Source: Lachnospiraceae bacterium
GTDB lineage: Bacteria > Bacillota > Clostridia > Lachnospirales > Anaerotignaceae
Reading direction: 5' to 3'
DNA: 38,368 nucleotides
Assembly (NCBI GenBank): GCA_028695945.1
Contig: JAQVIB010000001.1
Coordinates: 1-38,368 of the forward strand
Shown here in pieces: positions 8,022 to 16,151 of this stretch. The number at the start of each line of letters is the position of its first letter. The stretch's first letter is position 1. The notes beneath the pieces were generated by a model that saw nothing but the letters and a program-made list of their open reading frames with translations, ran no database searches and was not told where the DNA came from. Position numbers and translations under genes: made by a program.

Positions 8022-8324
8022 AACAACCTCTCCTCTCAACTAAATGGTGCTCACTTTAACTAATTTTTGTATTTATCCAATCATAGTACCTAAATACTGC
8101 ATTAATTGCTATACATGAAATCGTACATTTTGCTACGGAATATCCAAAGTATGTTATGAAAATTTGCTAATACCCAACGTATAAATATAGGGTTCATCCA
8201 CAAATTTAAAAGTAGATGAACCCCTTATAGATGATTTAACTATGATTTTTTTATTCTTAAATCACTTTATCATATATTAACAAATGTTTAGTAATACAAT
8301 TAAACCATATGTTCTTATTTTTTC
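8022..8324. other. intergenic region with inverted repeat between the SLH gene and modA
   Basis: This 303-bp gap has no gene. A perfect 9-bp inverted repeat, GGGTTCATC at 8190-8198 with GATGAACCC at 8215-8223 and a 16-base AT-rich loop, may end the SLH gene transcript, but there is no clear T-run. Nearer modA two dyads stand out: CGTACATTTTGCTACG at 8122-8137, and GCATTAATTGC at 8099-8109. They are candidate operators for the molybdate genes. I do not see a convincing -35/-10 pair for modA. Confidence 0.4.
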
Positions 8325-10919
8325 TTATTTCGCAATTTCTTCACAGTAACGCATTAAAATTGACGCTGCCTGCCCACGGGTTGCACTTCCCTGTGGGTCA
8401 AGTTGGCTGTTGCCTGTGCCAGAAATTAACCCTGCATTTACTGCCCATGCAGTAGGCTCTCCTGCCCAACTAGAAAGTTTGCTGTAATTGGAAAATTCAC
8501 GCACTGCCATCCCACCTTTGGTAGTGTCGTATCCTTTAAATTTTGAATATCTGTATAAAATTGAAGCCAACTGTTCTCTGGTAATAACATCATTTGGTGC
8601 AAAAATACCGTTGCCATAACCGCCAACAATATTATTTTCTGCCGCCCATGCTACTGCCTCTGCATAGTATTCGCCGTCAGCAACGTCTTTAAAGCTTGCC
8701 TTAGCTTTTGCACTTGGCTGTCCTTCAAGCCTCCAAAGAATTGTAACAATCATTCCTCTAGTGGTGCTAAGGTTTGGTGCAAATTCTTTTTCACTAACTC
8801 CAGACATTAAGCCTTTTTCTGTAACATACTCTACTGCTTTTTTGAACCAATCCCCATCTTTTACATCACTAAAAGCAACGGCTTTACTGTTTTCTTCTTT
8901 CTTTTCTTCCTTAACTTCTTCTTTCACTTCGTCTTTTGTTTCAACAAAACTTGCAGTAATAGTGTGTGCCTTAGTAACGTCTTCAAAGGTATATTTGGTA
9001 ACCTTGCCAACGCTTACACCATCAACTAATACGTCTTTTACTTCATATCCTTTATTTGCTGTAATTGTAATAGTTTTGTCTTCATTCTTTGAAACAGAAA
9101 CTTCCCCATCTGGGCTTATTGTACCGCCTTTTTCGGCTTTAGCTGTAATTATGTAGTTTGTAGTGCTGGCACTTCCACTACCACTGGTAGTATCGTCACT
9201 GCTGTTTTTATGAACCGCAAAGGTTACCTTGCCTTTAACTCCACCATATATATATGGCATTAATGGTGTATCTATTACATCAACAGGTTCTGTAGCAGGG
9301 ACAGGCACAACGGTCCAACAAGTATAGCTATTCCCAAAATTATTATTCTTTACTGAACAAATTTTTGTTCCTCTTGGAAAGGCTGAAAGGGAAACCATTT
9401 CACTTTCCGTCTTGGTATTTGTTTTGTCTACCAAGCAGAATGGTGCCATTGTGGAATCTGTAATTAATTTACTTGTTTTGTCTACTGTCAGCTTGCCGCC
9501 CTCCGTATAAACACCATATGTACAGAAAACATTAAGGGTAGAACCGCCAGTTACCGTTACACCGCCTTCTGATGCAAAAACACCTCTTTCGCTGGAATGC
9601 ACTGTCATTGCTGCGCCATTGGAAACCTTAAACCCACGTGCTTTGGCTCCAATTCCACTTAAATTTGTAACATCCAAGGTAGTTCCTCTTCCGTTTACAA
9701 TTAGTTCTCCACCATTGCCATTAGCACTATCGCATAAAATATAACCGCCAGCTGTTACATTTACTCCGTCTTGAATAGTTAAGCTTCCTCCGTTTGTTGC
9801 ATTACAATTAATGCCATCACTCAGGTTTAGTGTTCCTTTTCCTCCAATGGTAAGGTTATATAAGTCAATTCCATCAAAATTTAAATATTGTGCCATTGCT
9901 TTTCCCTGTAAAAGAATTTTCACAGGCTCCTCAACATTTAAATTAATACCGCCCTTTCCTACCGCCAAGTTATCCAGTGTTAAGGTAAAGCCTCCCTCTG
10001 GATTTACTCTCCAATCATATCCGTCACCATAAGCTTCTGTTTCAGTCAAATTAAGGGCATCCATAGAGTACATTGGCTCTCCACTGTTAGTATAATGCTT
10101 TGGTTTATCTGCCGTTGGCACCATAACTGTTCCCTGACCCGTAGGTTTTATAATTGCTAAAGCCTCTCTCACTTCTTCATCCGTACTTTCTGTTGGTAAA
10201 ACTATGGTTCCATTGTTTATAAGTTTTCCGTTGTTTGTAACATAGTCACTTATATTCAACCCAGACATACCCTTTTCCAAATTCAACTCAAATCCACTTG
10301 GAATTGTTAATGTACTTCCCGAAATAATATTCAGCTTAACGTCAAAATTATGTGGTTGAAGTCTTCCAAATTCAAGAACTTTTATAGTCTTTCCCATTCC
10401 AGTATCATTGAAGGTTGCAAGTTGTGCAGTTCCGTAAGGTACAAGAGTATAACTCATCTGTGTTCCATTTTGTTCAAAAATACTTGCCCAGGCATTTAGT
10501 GTACCACCTGTTTTGTTTATAGGCGTACGTCCTACCAAAGAACCAAGTGGACTAAACCCAAAGGTTGCCTTTCCGCCAGTCATATTAAAATTGCCTAAGT
10601 ACATAAGCCTTCCGCCTGCCGCCAAGCTTTCATTTCCAGGTATTAAAAGTTCTCCACCCTGTATAATGGCATTTCCAAAAATTAAAAAGTCGTTGCTGGT
10701 TCTCAAATATCCACCCTTCATCTGGAAATCAACTGTCCTAATACCGAAGTTTTTTTTCAGTTCCTGGCCATTTTTTAACAGTTCCGCTTTCCATAACAAA
10801 TGTACCATCTGTAGAAATAGATGACGCTTGGTTTTCAGAAGTTCTAACATCCAATACTCCTTCACCGGAAAATGTAAGACTGTAATTCTTTGGTTCAATT
10901 GCAATTGCAGAACCGCCAA
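8325..10919 (-). CDS. SLH-domain surface protein, C-terminal part (separated from its N-terminus by a frameshift)
   Basis: This frame holds the cell-wall anchoring end of a large secreted protein. The first ~55 codons (to about 10757) overlap the upstream frame and are not protein-like; true homologous coding starts near FGIRTVDFQMKGG. A long repetitive beta-rich region follows (GGxLTV/GGSLTIQDG motifs, beta-helix-like). Next comes an InlB-type beta-grasp repeat (ITAKAEKGGTISPDGEVSVS to TKAHTITASFVETKDE, about 8940-9150) and a Lys/Glu linker. Three SLH motifs (about 8330-8880) end the protein: FSDVKDGDWFKKAVEYV, FKDVADGEYYAEAVAWA with ITREQLASILYRY, and a third ending RGQAASILMRY. SLH domains bind pyruvylated secondary wall polymer. 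With one A fewer in the A8 tract at 10750-10757 it joins the upstream frame into a protein of about 1180 residues. Confidence 0.85.
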   Translation of the reverse strand: MAVLQLQLNQRITVLHFPVKEYWMLELLKTKRHLFLQMVHLLWKAELLKNGQELKKNFGIRTVDFQMKGGYLRTSNDFLIFGNAIIQGGELLIPGNESLAAGGRLMYLGNFNMTGGKATFGFSPLGSLVGRTPINKTGGTLNAWASIFEQNGTQMSYTLVPYGTAQLATFNDTGMGKTIKVLEFGRLQPHNFDVKLNIISGSTLTIPSGFELNLEKGMSGLNISDYVTNNGKLINNGTIVLPTESTDEEVREALAIIKPTGQGTVMVPTADKPKHYTNSGEPMYSMDALNLTETEAYGDGYDWRVNPEGGFTLTLDNLAVGKGGINLNVEEPVKILLQGKAMAQYLNFDGIDLYNLTIGGKGTLNLSDGINCNATNGGSLTIQDGVNVTAGGYILCDSANGNGGELIVNGRGTTLDVTNLSGIGAKARGFKVSNGAAMTVHSSERGVFASEGGVTVTGGSTLNVFCTYGVYTEGGKLTVDKTSKLITDSTMAPFCLVDKTNTKTESEMVSLSAFPRGTKICSVKNNNFGNSYTCWTVVPVPATEPVDVIDTPLMPYIYGGVKGKVTFAVHKNSSDDTTSGSGSASTTNYIITAKAEKGGTISPDGEVSVSKNEDKTITITANKGYEVKDVLVDGVSVGKVTKYTFEDVTKAHTITASFVETKDEVKEEVKEEKKEENSKAVAFSDVKDGDWFKKAVEYVTEKGLMSGVSEKEFAPNLSTTRGMIVTILWRLEGQPSAKAKASFKDVADGEYYAEAVAWAAENNIVGGYGNGIFAPNDVITREQLASILYRYSKFKGYDTTKGGMAVREFSNYSKLSSWAGEPTAWAVNAGLISGTGNSQLDPQGSATRGQAASILMRYCEEIAK

Positions 10920-11883
10920 TGTTTAATAGCTCACCCTGTTGAATTGCCATTGCGAAAGTATTGGAATTATAGGTATTCTCTAAAGTATTAAATCCCTTCA
11001 ATACTAATTTTATATCCCTCTTTGGCAAGGTAATTAGCGGTTTATCTTGGTTAGCCATCATATTCATATTTCCCATAGTTAAAGTTCCGTTGCTTGGTGA
11101 AAACAGCAGATAACCAATACCCGCTTTATAATAAGTATCTAACGTTGGGGTATTTACGTCTAAATCTAACCCTGTATTAGTTACATCTCCACCCCATGGA
11201 TAAACAATGCCTTCAGCAATGCCAATGATTGTATCATCAATCATAGTTTCGCCATAAGATACTATATTCATTTCTTTAATTTCTTCATTGGTAGTTCCCT
11301 TCGGGAATTTTAATGTACCGAAATTGTATAGAAAGTCGATTTTCTGTATTAAAGGTACGTCCTTGTTTCTGGCATCATCCCCAACAATAAGTGTTACCTC
11401 ACTATTAACAGACACTTTCATTAAACCTAAATCCATCGCTGAAGCGGTTTCACTTGATACTGAAAGAGTTCCTCCATTGTTTATATATTTGGCAATATAC
11501 AGACACTTATAATTGCCATCATCACACTTAATGGTGCTTTCCTTGGCTTTAAGTACACTTTGCCCCTCCAACATAAGGTGAACATCTGCATCGTTTTTCA
11601 AGGTTAGTGCAAAGGCACTGCTAGTGGTTATGTCTATGGTAGCGTTATTTAAGGTTAATGCACCATTACCATTCCACAATATGTAGCCATCACCTGCCTT
11701 GTAATAGGTGTTTTCACTAGGTGCTGTGTTAAGGTCTAGCCCTGTTGTGGTTACCTCACCACCAATAGTGTAATTATTACCTTGAATGTTTATGGTGTTT
11801 GCCGCCAGTGCTGTTTGTGGCAACATGCTAAGTAACATACAAACTGTTAGGATAATGCTTAAAAATCTTTTTCTCATTTTCAA
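10738..11883 (-). CDS. SLH-domain surface protein, N-terminal part with signal peptide (frameshifted)
   Basis: The start has an AGAAGGAG site and encodes a classic signal peptide (MKMRKRF, hydrophobic core, TALAAN cleavage region near residue 28). The exported part has two copies of a domain containing GG.VT.TGLDL...YYKAG.GYxL and a GALTL/GTLTM strand, at about residues 40-95 and 235-280, and Gly/Ser/Thr-rich beta strands between. The frame then runs into TEKKLRY and a stop because of an extra A in an A8 tract (10750-10757); the neighbouring frame continues the same protein. Phase-variable switching, transcriptional slippage on A8, a recent mutation or a sequencing error could explain it. If translated as it stands, the product is secreted but not wall-anchored. 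Ligand unknown. Confidence 0.85.
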   Translation of the reverse strand: MKMRKRFLSIILTVCMLLSMLPQTALAANTINIQGNNYTIGGEVTTTGLDLNTAPSENTYYKAGDGYILWNGNGALTLNNATIDITTSSAFALTLKNDADVHLMLEGQSVLKAKESTIKCDDGNYKCLYIAKYINNGGTLSVSSETASAMDLGLMKVSVNSEVTLIVGDDARNKDVPLIQKIDFLYNFGTLKFPKGTTNEEIKEMNIVSYGETMIDDTIIGIAEGIVYPWGGDVTNTGLDLDVNTPTLDTYYKAGIGYLLFSPSNGTLTMGNMNMMANQDKPLITLPKRDIKLVLKGFNTLENTYNSNTFAMAIQQGELLNIGGSAIAIEPKNYSLTFSGEGVLDVRTSENQASSISTDGTFVMESGTVKKWPGTEKKLRY

Positions 11884-12066
11884 TTTCTCCTTCTTCTTTT
11901 TTATTTAAAAACAATTGTATAACTCCTTTTTATTTATAGCTTTCATTTATTAACATATGTCCATATTCTAATTTCCTATATTTTACATCACGTATTCAAA
12001 AAACTAAATGGAAAATAATCTTTCCAAAAGGTACTCATCAAATAAAATTAATTTTTCATAGCACGA

Positions 12067-12116
12067 AAAAGTCAGTATTTTCAAGGTGCAAACCTAACTT
12101 GAAAATACTGACTTTT
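12067..12116. terminator. bidirectional terminator hairpin
   Basis: A near-perfect 19-bp inverted repeat (AAAAGTCAGTATTTTCAAG at 12067-12085 and its complement at 12098-12116) has a 12-base loop and T/A-rich flanks on both sides. It ends transcripts from thiC and insulates the SLH gene. Confidence 0.75.
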
Positions 12117-12133
12117 ACACTGGTAACAACTAA

Positions 12134-12177
12134 GGAAACGCTGATTAATTTTTTGATAACATTAAATCAGCGTTTCC
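12134..12177. terminator. second terminator hairpin downstream of thiC
   Basis: A 13-bp perfect inverted repeat (GGAAACGCTGATT at 12134-12146, complement at 12165-12177) has an 18-base AT-rich loop. It is the first structure met by transcripts leaving thiC, 57 bp after its stop, and is followed by the stronger hairpin at 12067-12116. Confidence 0.6.
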
Positions 12178-12233
12178 CTAAAGCAATCCTAAAATTTTTA
12201 TATACAATAAACTAAGTACACTTAATATTAAAA

Positions 12234-13535
12234 TTACAAAATGTCAATGTGTTCATCATTTAAAGCTTTGTTCATACTTCTAACAGCACAAAACTTTCCG
12301 CACATAGAACAAGTGTCATCAAATTCTGGTGTTCTTTCATCACGAATAGATTTTGCATATTCTGGGTCAATGGCACATTCCCATTGTCCTTCCCAGTCTA
12401 GCTTTCTTCTTGCATCTGCCATTTTATCATCAATGTCTCTTGCATGAGGTATTTTCTTTGCAATATCTGCCGCATGTGCCGCAATTTTACTTGCTATAAT
12501 CCCTTGCTTAACATCATTAATATTTGGTAAAGCAAGATGTTCTGCTGGCGTTACATAACACAAAAACGCAGCCCCTGCCATAGCTGCAACCGCACCGCCA
12601 ATTGCCGCCGTAATATGGTCATAGCCTGGTGCAATATCTGTTACTATAGGCCCAAGAACATAAAAAGGTGCACCCATACAAATTGTTTGCTGTATTTTCA
12701 TATTTGCTTCAACTTGGTCAAGTGGAACATGCCCAGGGCCTTCAACCATAACTTGAACATCTTTTGCCCAGGCTCTTTTCGTTAATTCACCTAAGCGAAC
12801 CAACTCATCTATTTGGCAAACATCACCAGCATCGGCAACACAACCAGGTCGGCAAGCGTCACCTAAGGAGATAGTAACATCATATTCTCTGCAAATTTCA
12901 AGAATTTCATCATAGTACTCGTAAAACGGATTTTCATTACCTGTCATGCACATCCAAGCAAACACAAGTGACCCACCTCTGGAAACAATGTTCATTTTTC
13001 TTTTATGTGTCTTTATTTGCTCAATTGTTTTTCGTGTTATTCCACAGTGTAAAGTTACAAAATCGACACCATCTTTTGCATGAAGGCGAATTACTTCTAT
13101 AAAATCTTTAGCCGTTAGGGTTGCTAAATCCCTTTGGTAATGTATTACAGAATCGTATACAGGCACAGTACCTATCATGGCAGGGCATGTGGAAGTAAGC
13201 TTTCTTCTAAAACCTGTTGTATCTCCGTGGGAAGATAAGTCCATAATAGCCTCTGCACCCATATTTACAGCTTCCATAACCTTTTTTATTTCAACATCAT
13301 AATCCTTGCAATCTCTGGAAACACCCAAGTTTACATTAATTTTTGTTCTAAGCATAGAACCAATTCCGTTCGGGTCTAAAGAGCTGTGATTTTTGTTTGC
13401 ACAAATTGCAATTTTTCCTTCTGCCACATGCTTTCTAATAAACTCAGGCTCTCTAAATTCCTTTTGTGCCACAATTTTCATTTGTGGAGTTATAATTCCT
13501 TTTTTTGCCGCTTCCATTTGAGTGTTGTAATTCAT
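12234..13535 (-). CDS. thiC: Phosphomethylpyrimidine synthase ThiC
   Basis: ThiC is a radical-SAM enzyme that rearranges aminoimidazole ribotide into HMP phosphate, the pyrimidine half of thiamine. The 433-residue length fits the bacterial enzyme without the plant/proteobacterial N-terminal extension. The C-terminal cluster-binding motif CSMCGKFC has Cys409, Cys412 and Cys417 (CX2CX4C, characteristic of ThiC). Conserved blocks SLGDACRPGC and VMVEGPGHVPLDQ are present. The ATG has AAAGGGG 8 bases upstream. A TPP riboswitch, terminator and promoter lie upstream, so expression falls when thiamine pyrophosphate is plentiful. It stands alone here, without other thi genes. Confidence 0.97.
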   Translation of the reverse strand: MNYNTQMEAAKKGIITPQMKIVAQKEFREPEFIRKHVAEGKIAICANKNHSSLDPNGIGSMLRTKINVNLGVSRDCKDYDVEIKKVMEAVNMGAEAIMDLSSHGDTTGFRRKLTSTCPAMIGTVPVYDSVIHYQRDLATLTAKDFIEVIRLHAKDGVDFVTLHCGITRKTIEQIKTHKRKMNIVSRGGSLVFAWMCMTGNENPFYEYYDEILEICREYDVTISLGDACRPGCVADAGDVCQIDELVRLGELTKRAWAKDVQVMVEGPGHVPLDQVEANMKIQQTICMGAPFYVLGPIVTDIAPGYDHITAAIGGAVAAMAGAAFLCYVTPAEHLALPNINDVKQGIIASKIAAHAADIAKKIPHARDIDDKMADARRKLDWEGQWECAIDPEYAKSIRDERTPEFDDTCSMCGKFCAVRSMNKALNDEHIDIL

Positions 13536-13565
13536 AATTTATCCCCTTTTTCAATAATTTTGTAT

Positions 13566-13605
13566 AAAAAAAGAGCAGAAAATACCTTTATTGGGTATTC
13601 TCTGC
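13566..13605 (-). terminator. riboswitch-controlled terminator upstream of thiC
   Basis: On the minus strand a 13-bp stem with one mismatch (AGCAGAGAATACC, 13605-13593, pairing with 13585-13573) closes a short loop and ends in seven T (13572-13566). It lies between the TPP aptamer and the thiC start, as expected for the expression platform. Confidence 0.85.
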
Positions 13606-13633
13606 TTCTATAATAGCATATTAAAAGTGCTTG

Positions 13634-13716
13634 TGCTTCCTACGTTGGCATTATCCAAATCAGGTTATGGGTCGAAGTTAAACTTCCTCTCAGCCTGTAA
13701 ACAAGCTCCCCTGCTT
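13634..13716 (-). ncRNA. TPP riboswitch (THI element) controlling thiC
   Basis: The minus strand reads GGGGAGC, then the hallmark CTGAGAGG, GACCC, ACCTGAT, and GGATAATGCCAACG followed by AGGAAGC. These are the conserved pyrimidine- and pyrophosphate-sensing helices of the TPP aptamer in the right order. It is followed by an intrinsic terminator and thiC, so TPP binding should favour termination. Confidence 0.95.
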
Positions 13717-13732
13717 CTATTCAATTTATTAC

Positions 13733-13761
13733 ATATTATCACAACAAAAACATATAGTCAA
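13733..13761 (-). promoter_or_regulatory. promoter of the thiC riboswitch transcript
   Basis: On the minus strand -35 TTGACT (13761-13756) and -10 TAATAT (13738-13733) are 17 bases apart, with a start expected near 13726, about 10 bases before the aptamer. Confidence 0.65.
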
Positions 13762-13820
13762 CAAATCATATACAGCCATCCTAATTTACTGTTTATTTAA
13801 TAACTTTCTTCCTTTGCAAC

Positions 13821-14098
13821 TTATTCTTTTGTTTCCACAAAGGTTATATTAATGTGGTGTGCCTTAGTAATATCTTCAAGGGCACTACCCGTGATGTTTC
13901 TGTGGTTGCATTATTTTGGTTAATGTATACCAACGTGCAACAATATATACCCATCACCCGCCTTGTAATAGTTGCTTCAACTAATGTTTAAACCTGTTGT
14001 GGTTACATTACTGCCATCAATACAACCGGTTGGTATTTCTATCCCAGTAATGTTTTTGGCAACTTTAAATAAAACCAATGTAAATAACCCTTTCTCAC
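13821..14098 (-). pseudogene. decayed remnant of a second SLH-type surface protein gene
   Basis: Translated pieces match the intact SLH protein in order. From about 14075 the minus strand encodes GCIDGSNVTTTGLNIS, a stop, then NYYKAGDGYIL, aligned with GGEVTTTGLDLNTAP...TYYKAGDGYILW of the intact gene. The DNA CATTAACC...ATAATGCAACC continues the match. It then jumps to LEDITKAHHINITFVETKE, aligned with the InlB-type repeat FEDVTKAHTITASFVETKD, and stops. About 2.5 kb of the middle and the three SLH motifs are missing. A GTGAGAAAG at 14098 may be the former start. Not expressed as protein. Confidence 0.8.
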
Positions 14099-14107
14099 CT
14101 TAAAAAC

Positions 14108-14136
14108 TTGACAAGAGACTTTTTTCTGCTTATTAT
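14108..14136 (+). promoter_or_regulatory. promoter of the DUF4397 gene
   Basis: A perfect -35 TTGACA (14108-14113) and -10 TATTAT (14131-14136) are separated by 17 bases. The start would be near 14143, leaving an 80-base leader with a small dyad (GTGAT at 14154, ATCAC at 14165). Confidence 0.7.
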
Positions 14137-14225
14137 TTTAGGTTGTATTAATAGTGATGTTAATATCACATAGAGCTTTTTTCAATCATATAGTGTACCA
14201 TATTTTAGTTTTAGAGAGGTAAACC

Positions 14226-14855
14226 ATGTATAAAAACAAAAAATTCATATATTTTCAAAGAGAAGCCGCAACAGGTTACGTACGTGTAATTCACACTGTA
14301 CCAGATGCTCCTAATGTTGACGTATATGCTAACGATGAAATAGTTGTAGATAATCTTGCCTTTGGAGACTACACCGATTATTTGCCTATACCTGAGGGTA
14401 CTTACGAAATAACTCTCTATGTTGCTGGCACTAAAGATTCACCTGTTTTAACAGATTCATTAACAGTTAGTGCAAATTCTATGCTAACTGTAGCCGCAGT
14501 TGGAAACCTTAGCGATATAGAATACCTTGCCATTTCCGATGTTGATGAAGATGAAGTGCCAGGAAAGTCTATGGTACGATTTCTACATCTTTCACCTAAT
14601 GCTCCCGCAGTAGATATTACATTACCAGATGGAAGAGTTATTTTTGGTGATACTGCATTTTTAGAGATTACTCCTTATGCTGACGTTATGCCTATGGACT
14701 ATACTTTGCAAGTTAGAGTTGCAGGAACTGACAATGTAGTTCTTACAGTACCAAATGTTCCTTTGGAGGAAGATAAATACTATACAGTTTATGCAATTGG
14801 TTTGGTTGGCGAATACCCTGAACTTCAGGCATTATTAATTGAAGATGGAGAATAG
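14226..14855 (+). CDS. DUF4397 domain protein, two repeats
   Basis: The 209-residue protein has two copies of a DUF4397-type beta-sandwich repeat. The first (about 15-100) starts ATGYVRVIHTVPDAPNVDVYAND and contains FGDYTDYLPIPEGTYEITLYVAG. The second (about 112-205) starts SMVRFLHLSPNAPAVDITLPDG and contains FLEITPYADVMPMDYTLQVRVAG. Such domains are common in cell-surface and spore-associated proteins of Firmicutes, but their biochemical role is not established. No signal peptide or membrane span is present; the protein is strongly acidic. Its ribosome site is AGAGAGG. It is a single-gene unit with its own promoter and a terminator at 14935-14969, the only confident plus-strand gene in the left 34 kb. 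Confidence 0.85.
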   Translation: MYKNKKFIYFQREAATGYVRVIHTVPDAPNVDVYANDEIVVDNLAFGDYTDYLPIPEGTYEITLYVAGTKDSPVLTDSLTVSANSMLTVAAVGNLSDIEYLAISDVDEDEVPGKSMVRFLHLSPNAPAVDITLPDGRVIFGDTAFLEITPYADVMPMDYTLQVRVAGTDNVVLTVPNVPLEEDKYYTVYAIGLVGEYPELQALLIEDGE

Positions 14856-14934
14856 TTTTAACAAAAATATGAATAGTGGTAATTAAATTTCATTTTATTT
14901 TACTTCTTTATCTAAAAATTATTTTTGTACAACA

Positions 14935-14969
14935 AAAACCCTTGTAAACATTGAATTTACAAGGGTTTT
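14935..14969. terminator. bidirectional terminator after the DUF4397 gene
   Basis: A perfect 14-bp inverted repeat, AAAACCCTTGTAAA at 14935-14948 and its complement at 14956-14969, closes a 7-base loop and ends in T on the plus strand and T on the minus strand. It can end both the DUF4397 transcript and the polysaccharide operon arriving from the right. Confidence 0.8.
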
Positions 14970-14975
14970 AACCAT

Positions 14976-15016
14976 CCCATATTAAAATCCGAACCAAAGA
15001 CCTTCGGGTTATGAGT
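14976..15016 (-). other. 3'-half fragment resembling tRNA-Met (possible att-site scar)
   Basis: Minus-strand CTCATAACCCGAAGGTC reproduces the anticodon loop (CAT), 3' anticodon stem and variable loop of elongator tRNA-Met. It is followed by TTTGGTTCGGATTTTAA, a degenerate T-arm. Similarity begins exactly at the anticodon loop: there is no matching 5' stem and no D-arm, so this is not a working tRNA. Integrative elements often recombine within tRNA 3' halves, so it could be an attachment-site relic. Degenerate G-rich repeats (15035-15048 and 15141-15155) follow. No other gene is seen between 14970 and 15187. Confidence 0.4.
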
Positions 15017-15187
15017 ATTGCTAATGGTGTTCATGGGTGTAAAATGGGTTCATATCGTGATAAAAAAGACTTTTATTATAGACTTTTTATCCGCAAATTC
15101 ACATTACGTATTATTATTTTCAATAGGTTTCGGTTGGCTTGGGGTAGAAATGGGGTAATACAATGGTACACATATAAATTTGTAAAC

Positions 15188-16138
15188 CTACGTTTTCCTT
15201 TGCAAAAATCCATTTTTATCAGAAATAAACATCGCAACCATACCTACCATAACTCCAAGCCATAACGTGGAAAACCTTGAAAACAATGTAATGCTTACAC
15301 TTAATGTATTTGAAAATCCGCACAACTTCAACAAACCAAGTATACTTCCATCAGTTACCCCAATTCCTCCAGGGAGCATAGATGCCCCTCCTACTAATGC
15401 AGAAAATCCAATTATAAAAAAAGCATTAAATATACTTAGATATTCTCCAAAGGCTCTTGCCGTAATAAATATTACCAAAGCTTCACAGCCCCAAGCAAAA
15501 ACACCCGTTACTATTCCTACTATAAGACTTTTAGTTTCAAATAAAACATACGAACTTTCATAAAAATTTTTAAATTTACAAATATGCTTTTTTAAGAACT
15601 TTATTTTGGAAGCTTTTTCTATTAAAAAATAACATGCCTTCTTATTGTGTACTATCATAACTAATAATAATAATATTAATAATACTGTAGCAATAGATAA
15701 AACTCCTTTTTTAAAAGAAAAAAGACCAATCACAGATAATATCAGCATCCCAAAAGCATCTGAAACTCGTTCGGCTACTAAAAGCGGTAATGACCTACTC
15801 ATAGGTATGTTATATTTAACCTTAATCATATAAGGTCGTACAATTTCACCCACCTTTGCCGGAGTTATCGACATACATAAGCCTGATAAAAAAATTATAA
15901 TCTTATCCCTCATCGACATGTTAAATTCCATAAAATTAAAGTAATAATTATACTTCAAAAATCTTATAAAAAAATTGAAAGGCATTATACATAAAATAAC
16001 ACCAAGATATTTAAAATCAAAATGTTTTAAAGCTATTACTATCTGTTTTACATCTCCATATAACAATATAACAACTATAATTGCAAATCCGGCAAGGAGA
16101 GAGAAAATCAAATTTTTTTTAATGTTTTCAAACTGCAC
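15188..16138 (-). CDS. LPG-synthase-like flippase family membrane protein (UPF0104)
   Basis: The 316-residue protein belongs to the lysylphosphatidylglycerol-synthase transmembrane family, with about eight hydrophobic spans. Family motifs are FIRFLKYNYYF (about 58-68), ITPAKVGEIVRPYMIK (about 90-106) and VGGASMLPGGIGVTDGSILGLL (about 248-270). There is no C-terminal acyl/aminoacyl-transferase domain, so it is not MprF itself. Short members next to glycosyltransferases are proposed to move lipid-linked intermediates or to act in envelope glycan assembly. It is the last gene of the long operon, 13 bp after the SDR gene, and completes a set consistent with flipping a polyprenyl-linked sugar. The exact substrate is unknown. 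Confidence 0.8.
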   Translation of the reverse strand: MQFENIKKNLIFSLLAGFAIIVVILLYGDVKQIVIALKHFDFKYLGVILCIMPFNFFIRFLKYNYYFNFMEFNMSMRDKIIIFLSGLCMSITPAKVGEIVRPYMIKVKYNIPMSRSLPLLVAERVSDAFGMLILSVIGLFSFKKGVLSIATVLLILLLLVMIVHNKKACYFLIEKASKIKFLKKHICKFKNFYESSYVLFETKSLIVGIVTGVFAWGCEALVIFITARAFGEYLSIFNAFFIIGFSALVGGASMLPGGIGVTDGSILGLLKLCGFSNTLSVSITLFSRFSTLWLGVMVGMVAMFISDKNGFLQRKT

Positions 16139-16151
16139 ATATATCCCTACT

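Noticed and set aside
8761..9156. 131-residue plus-strand ORF opposite the SLH region
   Set aside because: Antisense of recognisable SLH and InlB-type repeats; composition is a reverse image of the real frame.
10750..10757. Programmed -1 ribosomal frameshift at AAAAAAC
   Set aside because: The frame change needed is +1 (or -2), and the heptamer is not in the X-XXY-YYZ register of the upstream frame; a homopolymer length change explains it better.
13591..13800. 69-residue plus-strand ORF
   Set aside because: Overlaps the TPP riboswitch and thiC promoter on the opposite strand.
15011..15265. 84-residue plus-strand ORF after the DUF4397 terminator
   Set aside because: No ribosome site, no recognisable motif, runs into the 3' end of the oppositely oriented flippase gene and starts inside the tRNA-like fragment.
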